From an uncultured Chitinophagaceae bacterium (GTDB lineage: Bacteria; Bacteroidota; Bacteroidia; Chitinophagales; Chitinophagaceae), in assembly GCA_934502905.1 (NCBI GenBank), contig CAKSVK010000130.1, positions 1 to 10,433 of the forward strand: a DNA stretch of 10,433 nt, read 5' to 3'. The notes beneath the pieces are model-generated. The model had not been told where the DNA came from and did no database searches. It saw nothing but the letters and a program-made list of their open reading frames with translations. Positions 1 through 5,391 of this stretch are shown piece by piece; position 1 is the stretch's first letter; each line of letters opens with the position of its first letter. The position numbers were made by a program, and so were the translations under genes.

Positions 1-2
1 AA

Positions 3-755
3 TGGTATAGACGTTGGACCCAAGAAATGAATGAACCTCCCCGTTTTCATAGAAAACAATGGGAGTTTGCGTATATCATGCAGGCGCTATGGGAAAGAAG
101 ATGTATCAAAAAAGGAAAAAGGGGATTGGTGTTTGCGGTAGGAACGGAACCTCTCCCCACTATCTTCGCCAAATATGGATGTTCAATATTAGCAACAGAT
201 ATCCTCCCTGAAAGGGGGGCAAAAATGGGATGGACATCCGGCAATCAGCTATGTTTTGGATTGGAATCACTAAATATCAGAAAACTGGTTGACGACGAAA
301 CATTCCGCAAGCACGTTTCTTATCGTCCGGTAGACATGAATTCAATTCCTTCGGATCTAAAAGATTTTGACTTTAACTGGTCAAGTTGCTCTTTCGAACA
401 CCTGGGATCCATTAATAAAGGATTTGACTTCTTGGAAAATCAATTAGCAACATTAAAACCAGGCGGCTGGGCTGTACATACAACCGAGTTCAACCTAACA
501 TCCAATGAAACGACCCTTAGTAAAGGAAATACCATAATTTTCCGATATAGAGATATTGAAAAGATAACTTCCCAACTTAAAAAAGAAGGACATTTGGTAG
601 AAGAACTTGATTATTCAATTGGAGGATTACCTGAAGATTTTGATGTAGATGTACTGCCATATGCTCACGAACCGCACCTGAAGCTACAAATCGACAAGTA
701 TATAGTTACATCCATAGGCATAATAATACAAAAGAAGAAAAGAGGCTACTTTTAA
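3..755 (+). CDS. Class I SAM-dependent methyltransferase, probably 5'-truncated by the window edge
   Basis: This is probably a SAM-dependent methyltransferase of the Rossmann-fold class; its substrate cannot be read from the sequence. Counting from the ATG at 27, residues 33-59 form a beta strand, a glycine-containing loop (AVGTEPLP) and a strand ending in ATD, which fits SAM-binding motif I and the ribose-binding acidic residue. Residues 116-130 (FNWSSCSFEHLGSIN) and 142-155 (TLKPGGWAVHTTEF) fit the later methyltransferase motifs. The loop is GTEPLP rather than classical GxGxG. The frame stays open upstream of the ATG to base 3, reading WYRRWTQE, which looks like real protein, and no ribosome binding site precedes the ATG. 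The true start therefore probably lies outside the window. It is followed on the same strand by two FkbM methyltransferases, so a glycan- or metabolite-tailoring role is inferred. An alternative is a complete protein of 242 residues starting at 27. Confidence 0.8.
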   Translation, partial: WYRRWTQEMNEPPRFHRKQWEFAYIMQALWERRCIKKGKRGLVFAVGTEPLPTIFAKYGCSILATDILPERGAKMGWTSGNQLCFGLESLNIRKLVDDETFRKHVSYRPVDMNSIPSDLKDFDFNWSSCSFEHLGSINKGFDFLENQLATLKPGGWAVHTTEFNLTSNETTLSKGNTIIFRYRDIEKITSQLKKEGHLVEELDYSIGGLPEDFDVDVLPYAHEPHLKLQIDKYIVTSIGIIIQKKKRGYF

Positions 756-846
756 CAACAAGACTAAAACCTTACCAGCCCGGGTTGAAATCAACGGTGA
801 TTGGTTCAGCTTAACTTAATAATAAAACAATAATTAATTTTCAAAA

Positions 847-1686
847 ATGCTATACAACATCTTGGAATTCGGCAAACTTGACAGAGCGCATTTTGAATTT
901 GAGTGCCAATCACGGACAGACCATATATATCTTGGCAATAATACTGTACTTTGTAAAGCACTTGGAGGGAGAAAAATATACGTCGATGCCCGTGATATCA
1001 GTCTGGCGCCACATTTAATCATGGACGGCTTTTGGGAATCATGGGTTACACTTGCTTTCACAAAAATTATCCAGCCTGGTTTTACATGCATCGATCTCGG
1101 AGCAAATTATGGATACTACTCTATTTTAATGTCTGAATTAAGCGGCGATCAGGGAAAAACAATTGCCATTGAAGCTAACCCTGAAATAGCCAGTTATCTT
1201 TCTGCAACCTGTATGTTAAACGGAAGTAGATTTAATGTCGTTCAAAAAGCCGTTTCAAACTTCAATGGAGAAGTGACGCTTACCATAACAGAAAAGCTTT
1301 ATGGGGGTTCAACAATAATTAACAGAGAGCCAACTCCGGATACCTATCAAATTAAAGTACCTGCTGTCACACTTGACCATTTAGCAGAGCAGTATAAGCT
1401 ATCAAAAATCGATTTTATAAAAATAGATGTAGAGGGAGTGGAACCGTTGATCCTGGAAGGCATGAATAAAATCCTGGAGAAAAACCCTCAATTACAAATG
1501 ATCGTGGAATACAGCCCCTGTATGTATAGTGACGCCAAAAGTTATACTGAATATCTCTTCTCTAACTTTCTGGTATATGAGGTTGGCTTCGACAGTAATT
1601 TTCACCAGTTAGACAAAAAGGATATAATGAGACTTCTTGAAATTCCTGGTCATACGGATCTGTATTTGCGGCAAAAAAGAAATTAA
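847..1686 (+). CDS. FkbM family SAM-dependent methyltransferase (first of a tandem pair)
   Basis: This is a 279-residue methyltransferase of the FkbM family, whose members usually O-methylate hydroxyl groups on sugars or on polyketide and peptide products. Motif I is CIDLGANYGYYS at residues 81-92, followed by the ribose-binding strand AIEANPE at 107-113. The family-typical motif IDFIKIDVEGVEPLILEGM lies at 188-206. An extra N-terminal region of about 75 residues precedes the Rossmann core and is shared with the next gene. There is no signal peptide, so it should be cytoplasmic. The ATG at 847 follows an A-rich stretch without a Shine-Dalgarno sequence, as is usual in Bacteroidota. It starts 91 bases after the preceding methyltransferase and ends 68 bases before its paralogue, so co-transcription of the three is likely. 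The substrate is unknown; an exopolysaccharide, LPS or natural-product cluster to the left is the likely context. Confidence 0.9.
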   Translation: MLYNILEFGKLDRAHFEFECQSRTDHIYLGNNTVLCKALGGRKIYVDARDISLAPHLIMDGFWESWVTLAFTKIIQPGFTCIDLGANYGYYSILMSELSGDQGKTIAIEANPEIASYLSATCMLNGSRFNVVQKAVSNFNGEVTLTITEKLYGGSTIINREPTPDTYQIKVPAVTLDHLAEQYKLSKIDFIKIDVEGVEPLILEGMNKILEKNPQLQMIVEYSPCMYSDAKSYTEYLFSNFLVYEVGFDSNFHQLDKKDIMRLLEIPGHTDLYLRQKRN

Positions 1687-1754
1687 ATTTTCAAATTTAT
1701 TCAAAACTGCTTACTTTGATCATCCAACCATTTATCGCCAGTTAATTATTTTTT

Positions 1755-2609
1755 ATGAACCCTTTCCTGAATATCCAGGACATTGCTGCACTCACCGGAT
1801 TCGAATTTGAAACACCATGTAGGTTTTATGCCAATCACGTTCATATACAAAACAACATTTCCCTCTGCCGTATTCTTACCAAATATAAATTATATGTGGA
1901 CCTGAGAGATCGTGGAATCACACCACATTTGATACTGGATGGATATTGGGAAACCTGGCTGACACAATTCTTTGCGCAGATTATTAAGCCGGGCGATACT
2001 TGTATAGACATCGGAGCCAACTTCGGTTATTATTCTGTATTGTTATCCGCATTGGCGGGGAATAGCGGTAAAACTGTTGCAATTGAACCTAACCCTGGCG
2101 TTGCAAAACTGCTTAGAATGAGTGCATCCCTTAACTCACCGGGCTTTACAGTTGCAGAAGTGGCATTGGCCGACAAAGCAGGAGAACTGCAATTAACAAT
2201 CCCGGATGAATTATTTGGAAGTGCAACTATAGTAGACCAGGAAGTCATGCAGTCAATACCAACCACAAGTGTTAGCGTGAAAGTTAAAACGCTTGATGAA
2301 CTCCTGCAGGAGTTAAATATTTCTAAAGTAGATATAATAAAAATGGATGTGGAAGGTGCCGAGCCTTTAATTTTTGAAGGAATGGAGAAAACGCTTCGGA
2401 AAAATCCTAATATCCAAATTGTTATGGAATACAGTCCCTATCTCTATCAGTCCCCCGAACGCTTCACCAAATATCTTTTTAAACACTTCCATGTTCAGCG
2501 GTTAAAAGATGGAATGGCAGGTGAGATTCTTCCAAATTCGGCCATAGAGCAGCTACTTTCTCTCGATGATCATACAGACCTATACTTAAAAAAAAAAGAG
2601 GGATACTAG
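1755..2609 (+). CDS. FkbM family SAM-dependent methyltransferase (second of a tandem pair)
   Basis: This 284-residue FkbM-family methyltransferase is clearly a paralogue of the gene before it. Motif I is CIDIGANFGYYS at residues 83-94, the ribose-binding strand is AIEPNP at 109-114, and the DxEG region is VDIIKMDVEGAEPLIFEGM at 192-210. The two proteins also match outside the core. Both have an N-terminal FEFE segment, a YVDxRD...PHLIxDGxWExW block near residues 47-68, an EYSP segment near 225 and a terminal HTDLYL. This argues for tandem duplication rather than two independent FkbM genes. No signal peptide is seen. The loops around residues 130-180 and 245-265 differ more than the rest, which may reflect a different acceptor. 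It is the last gene of the rightward group and ends 32 bases before the inverted repeat at 2642-2681. Confidence 0.9.
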   Translation: MNPFLNIQDIAALTGFEFETPCRFYANHVHIQNNISLCRILTKYKLYVDLRDRGITPHLILDGYWETWLTQFFAQIIKPGDTCIDIGANFGYYSVLLSALAGNSGKTVAIEPNPGVAKLLRMSASLNSPGFTVAEVALADKAGELQLTIPDELFGSATIVDQEVMQSIPTTSVSVKVKTLDELLQELNISKVDIIKMDVEGAEPLIFEGMEKTLRKNPNIQIVMEYSPYLYQSPERFTKYLFKHFHVQRLKDGMAGEILPNSAIEQLLSLDDHTDLYLKKKEGY

Positions 2610-2641
2610 ATCGTTTCTATCAAATATTCCGATAAGTTGAA

Positions 2642-2681
2642 TAAGTAAGAGTTACCATAAAAGCCAGGTAACTCTTACTTA
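2642..2681. terminator. Perfect 15-bp inverted repeat between convergent genes, likely bidirectional terminator
   Basis: The left arm TAAGTAAGAGTTACC (2642-2656) and right arm GGTAACTCTTACTTA (2667-2681) are exact reverse complements with a 10-base loop. It sits between the stop of the second FkbM gene (2609) and the stop of the protease gene (2689, opposite strand), so it can serve both directions. Neither side has a strong run of T residues, so it is not a textbook intrinsic terminator; transcript protection or Rho-assisted ending is also possible. Confidence 0.7.
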
Positions 2682-2688
2682 CTTAAAA

Positions 2689-4485
2689 CTATCTCCAATT
2701 AGAAGTCGTGCCAGCATTATTTAGGTTAAAACCCACAATGTATCTAAACTCGTTGGGGCCGCTGGGAGCATCGTTAGTAGATAACACAAGGTCTATTGTC
2801 CCATTTCTATCTACATCCGCTAATGTCGCAGCCACACCTTCTGCATAATCACCTAAACCAATTAAATTAACGTTTCCACCTAAGGAAGTGTAGTTACCGC
2901 TTGTATTGAGATCGAAAGCGATTTTGTATCTTAATTGATTAGGACCTGGAGGATCATCATCTCCAATAAACAACAAATCAGGTCTACCATTTTTGTTGAT
3001 ATCGGCTACTGCTATATTAGAGTAGGATTGGTGGTCGCCCACCCCTTCAAAAAAATAATAACCACTTGTTGTAGACGAGTAATCTCCAGAACTATTTACA
3101 TTAAACGCTATCTTATACCTCACATAATTAGGGCCAGACGGCGCATCATTTGAAGCAAATATAAAATCTGGTAGTGGATTGGAGTCAACATTTGTCACGG
3201 CAATTCCACTGCCTTCATTGAAGTGCCCGGTCCCGGAAAGAGATTTTGTGGAGGAAACGGATGCTGCTATTCCTGCCGTATTTAGATCATAAGCAATTTT
3301 ATACCGAAACTGATTTAGACCACTTAAATCATCATCCACCATCAGAATCAGATCGAGTTTTCCATTATTATTTATATCTGCCAATGCGCAACTGGCACCA
3401 TTGGAATTGTCACCAACACCAGCAATACCGATGGGACCTGATGTAGAACTTGGATTACCTAAGTTATCCAGGTCATATAATATCCTGTACCGAAATTGAT
3501 TAGTACCAGGAGGATTGTCATTCGCCATTAATATCAAATCAGGTATTCCGTTGCCATTAATATCCCCAATGGCAGATCCACTTCCCTGACTTATATCGTT
3601 TATAGCTGCAGCACGTTTAGGATACATTGCCAGTGTGGTTCCCGAAATGTCCGTCTGAGAGAGTGCAGTCCGTTGAGCAGTAAAAGTAGTTCCATTTATC
3701 CTGGTAATAGAAGGGATCGAGGGATTTATTTCGAATCCTGTAAAAGACGGATACATCATTATACTATTGAAATCCAGTCCACCCAATGAAGCAAATTGAT
3801 TTGCAGGAATTTGAAAATTATGGACCGCTCCTGATTGTATATTACCAAAATTTACTGTAACAAATGAGTTTCTGTCAGCCCTTGTATGTTCGTGAAACAA
3901 ACCTACCGCATGACCGATTTCATGAATAACATTTCCTGTAGTAGCCCATGTGGCTAAGTTTATTACCTGAACACCCGTTGCTCGGCCTACACTGGAAGAA
4001 TAAGTGCTATTTGTATTGAAATTTTGAAATTCAACTACATTAGGTGCAGAAGAGTTTTGAATAAACCTCAAATTGGTATTTGCCTGCCAGTGGGTTATTG
4101 CACTAATAATCATATTTCTCTGAGTAGTAGTTAATGCACTATTGAATCTGTAAAAGACTTCATTCTTTGGCCAAAACAGACTACTGTTTGAAGGAGAAAC
4201 AGATTTTGAGGGTTGAGGTTGATCTCCTAATTCGATTTCAGACAAGGGAATCAGCAAATCATTTTCTATTATTGCTGAATTACCATATATATAGAAAGTA
4301 TACTTTCGTCCCCTGTAAGTTCCTGTACCCGTGTCCAGTGTTTCAAAATCTAACCCTTTAATTCCCTCTAAAATAAATTTGTCGTTTTGGGACGCTAAGT
4401 CTGGTGAAGAAAAAGCATTTTCCTCTATCTTTCGACAGGAAAACAAAAAAATCAACATACATGACAAATAGATGACCTTTTTCAT
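2689..4485 (-). CDS. Astacin-like (M12A) zinc metalloprotease lipoprotein with C-terminal FG-GAP/VCBS-type repeats
   Basis: This is a 598-residue secreted zinc endopeptidase of the astacin family. Residues 1-17 are a lipoprotein signal peptide ending in the lipobox LFSC, with Cys17 as the lipidated residue. Residues 18-100 look like a propeptide; IELGD at 84-88 may correspond to the astacin FxGD switch. The catalytic domain starts near FWP (104-106) and runs to about 290. It holds the zinc motif HEIGHAVGLFHEHTRADR at 188-205 (ligands H188, H192, H198; general base E189) and the Met-turn SIMMY at 241-245, with Y245 the usual extra ligand. It has no cysteine in this domain. Residues 301-598 are five repeats of about 62 residues. 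The ATG at 4485 is preferred because it begins a clean signal peptide. Attachment to the outer membrane and protein degradation outside the cell are inferred. It faces no partner gene in an obvious operon. Confidence 0.9.
   Translation of the reverse strand: MKKVIYLSCMLIFLFSCRKIEENAFSSPDLASQNDKFILEGIKGLDFETLDTGTGTYRGRKYTFYIYGNSAIIENDLLIPLSEIELGDQPQPSKSVSPSNSSLFWPKNEVFYRFNSALTTTQRNMIISAITHWQANTNLRFIQNSSAPNVVEFQNFNTNSTYSSSVGRATGVQVINLATWATTGNVIHEIGHAVGLFHEHTRADRNSFVTVNFGNIQSGAVHNFQIPANQFASLGGLDFNSIMMYPSFTGFEINPSIPSITRINGTTFTAQRTALSQTDISGTTLAMYPKRAAAINDISQGSGSAIGDINGNGIPDLILMANDNPPGTNQFRYRILYDLDNLGNPSSTSGPIGIAGVGDNSNGASCALADINNNGKLDLILMVDDDLSGLNQFRYKIAYDLNTAGIAASVSSTKSLSGTGHFNEGSGIAVTNVDSNPLPDFIFASNDAPSGPNYVRYKIAFNVNSSGDYSSTTSGYYFFEGVGDHQSYSNIAVADINKNGRPDLLFIGDDDPPGPNQLRYKIAFDLNTSGNYTSLGGNVNLIGLGDYAEGVAATLADVDRNGTIDLVLSTNDAPSGPNEFRYIVGFNLNNAGTTSNWR
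2692..3585 (-). repeat. Five tandem coding repeats of about 186 bases (FG-GAP/VCBS-like, calcium-loop modules)
   Basis: The C-terminal half of the protease is five units beginning near residues 301, 363, 425, 488 and 550, a very regular spacing of 62-63 residues. Each has an acidic loop of the form DxNxNGxxD: D308INGNGIPD, D370INNNGKLD, D495INKNGRPD and D557VDRNGTID. The third unit is altered, reading NVDSNPLPD at 432-440. Each loop is followed by a (N/D)DxPxGxNxxRY segment and a FDLN-like strand. Such repeats usually form beta-propeller blades that bind calcium and mediate adhesion or substrate contact. Confidence 0.85.
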
Positions 4486-4604
4486 AAAATAAAAACTGAT
4501 TTCGTATCAGGAAACGTCCTACTCTGAATTGCTTTTCGGATACCGCAATCCCTCAACTGAAAAGGGCTATTAAGGACGGATACAAATGTGTCAGAAGTAA
4601 ATTA

Positions 4605-4632
4605 TTGTCAAAAAGGACAAATTATATTTTTG
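4605..4632 (+). promoter_or_regulatory. Candidate Bacteroidota promoter (TTG and TATTTTTG elements)
   Basis: TATTTTTG at 4625-4632 is an exact match to the -7 consensus TAnnTTTG, and a TTG lies at 4605-4607, 17 bases upstream, slightly short of the usual 19-21 spacing. It would drive rightward transcription into the short frame at 4676-4786. In AT-rich DNA such matches occur by chance, and no long gene follows. Confidence 0.3.
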
Positions 4633-4675
4633 AAGAATAGCTTTCCGGCTACTATGTAGAGTATAGCCTATTAAA

Positions 4676-4786
4676 ATGTATACAGGAAAAGATATAATTA
4701 GGAAAAGTTTGGAGGCAGAAATTTTGAAAGAATCTTTTCAGAAACAAAAGACATTGGTGTTTTTTCATAAAAAAGGTTTTAACTAA
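4676..4786 (+). CDS. Candidate small ORF, 36 residues, unknown
   Basis: I do not recognise this. An ATG at 4676 opens a 36-codon frame ending with TAA at 4784-4786. The peptide is lysine-rich, starting MYTGKDIIRKSLEAEILK and ending FFHKKGFN, with an amphipathic look in the first half. It starts 44 bases after a consensus -7 promoter element. No Shine-Dalgarno sequence precedes it. It may be a real small protein, a leader peptide or chance. Confidence 0.2.
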   Translation: MYTGKDIIRKSLEAEILKESFQKQKTLVFFHKKGFN

Positions 4787-4815
4787 GCTACAAAATAGAT
4801 TTGATAGAAAAAAAT

Positions 4816-4902
4816 TTATCTTAACCCCTGATATCTGTCTGAGCCAAAAACGTTTCTTTTTAATTTTTCTTGAAGAGCTTCAGTCTCTCCACCTCCTTGC
4901 AT
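4816..4902 (-). CDS. Candidate small ORF or gene remnant, 28 residues, unknown
   Basis: I do not recognise this. Read on the minus strand, an ATG at 4902 opens 28 codons that begin MQGGGETEALQEKLKR and end in SDRYQGLR before a TAA. The frame continues open upstream to 4947 (including VPYAQIV), then meets a TAG at 4950-4948. The composition looks like real protein, so it may be the C-terminal remnant of a decayed gene rather than a working small gene. It lies just downstream of the hairpin at 4925-4957. Confidence 0.2.
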   Translation of the reverse strand: MQGGGETEALQEKLKRNVFGSDRYQGLR

Positions 4903-4924
4903 CACGATTTGTGCATAAGGAACG

Positions 4925-4957
4925 TGGCAGGTAGAATGTGTTGAATACTACCTGCCA
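4925..4957 (-). terminator. Hairpin downstream of the MazG gene, possible terminator
   Basis: TGGCAGGTAG (4925-4934) and CTACCTGCCA (4948-4957) are exact reverse complements with a 13-base loop. The hairpin begins about 75 bases after the MazG stop in the direction of transcription, so it may end the DUF5686-MazG transcript. No T-run follows on the minus strand, which weakens the call. Confidence 0.45.
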
Positions 4958-5031
4958 TAAAATAGTTTACTAATAGTCCCATTACTGGTAGACAGCTTTG
5001 AGAAGAAAACAACTTTACAGAAGTGATCGCT

Positions 5032-5364
5032 CTATCTTAATTTCTCATTCCCCCGGTGCCTGTCGGCATCACGGATATTCTTCTTCTCAAAATTTTTTGT
5101 AAGGGCTTCGGTCAGGTTTACACCCGTTTGGTTGGCCAGGCAAATCAACACCCATAACACGTCTGCCATTTCATCTGCCAATTCTTTTCCTTTGTCACTT
5201 TCTTTAAAAGACTGCTCTCCGTAGGTGCGTACCATCAGCCGGGACAGCTCCCCTACTTCTTCCATGAGGATACCCAGGTTGGTGAGCTCGCTAAAATACC
5301 GCACACCTACCGTACGGATCCACAGATCTACTTTCTGTTGCGCTTCCTCAAGCGTTAGTTCCAT
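5032..5364 (-). CDS. MazG-like nucleotide pyrophosphohydrolase
   Basis: This 110-residue protein belongs to the short all-alpha MazG-like nucleoside triphosphate pyrophosphohydrolases, which cleave (d)NTPs to the monophosphate and pyrophosphate and can clear non-canonical nucleotides. The metal-binding motif EExxE is at residues 35-39 (MEEVGEL), and the second half, ExxD, is E65-MAD68 within ELADEMADVLW. Spacing between the two halves fits the family. Length is typical of single-domain members and much shorter than the two-domain E. coli MazG. The C-terminus is strongly charged (KKNIRDADRHRGNEKLR). No signal peptide is present, so it is cytoplasmic. Its ATG at 5364 lies 27 bases after the stop of the DUF5686 gene, so it is probably co-transcribed with it. 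A functional link between the two is not obvious. The exact substrate is unknown. Confidence 0.88.
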   Translation of the reverse strand: MELTLEEAQQKVDLWIRTVGVRYFSELTNLGILMEEVGELSRLMVRTYGEQSFKESDKGKELADEMADVLWVLICLANQTGVNLTEALTKNFEKKNIRDADRHRGNEKLR

Positions 5365-5391
5365 ATGCCTAGTATTTAATAAATGAACCTG

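Larger units (their letters stand above)
4486..5031. other. 546-base AT-rich gap without a convincing gene
   Basis: This stretch lies between the protease start and the MazG stop and holds no long reading frame on either strand. Visible items are a small hairpin in the presumed leader of the protease mRNA (4526-4551, seven pairs on the minus-strand RNA including one G-U), a + strand promoter-like sequence (4605-4632), a 36-codon + strand frame (4676-4786), a 28-codon - strand frame (4816-4902) and a hairpin (4925-4957). No tRNA-like fold and no insertion-sequence ends were seen. For the protease promoter on the minus strand, only an imperfect TATAATTTG at 4618-4626 was found. Confidence 0.7.

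Noticed and set aside
1712..1718. TACTTTG before the second FkbM gene as a separate promoter or third operator
   Set aside because: It lacks the CAAAG half-site and a convincing -33 element; in AT-rich DNA it is probably chance.
2692..3585. Repeated DNA as a CRISPR array or mobile repeat
   Set aside because: The repeats are in frame inside the protease, diverged at the DNA level, and have a 186-base coding period.
4889..4897. CACCTCCTT on the + strand as the end of a 16S rRNA gene
   Set aside because: The flanking bases do not match the conserved 16S 3' end, and no rRNA sequence precedes it.
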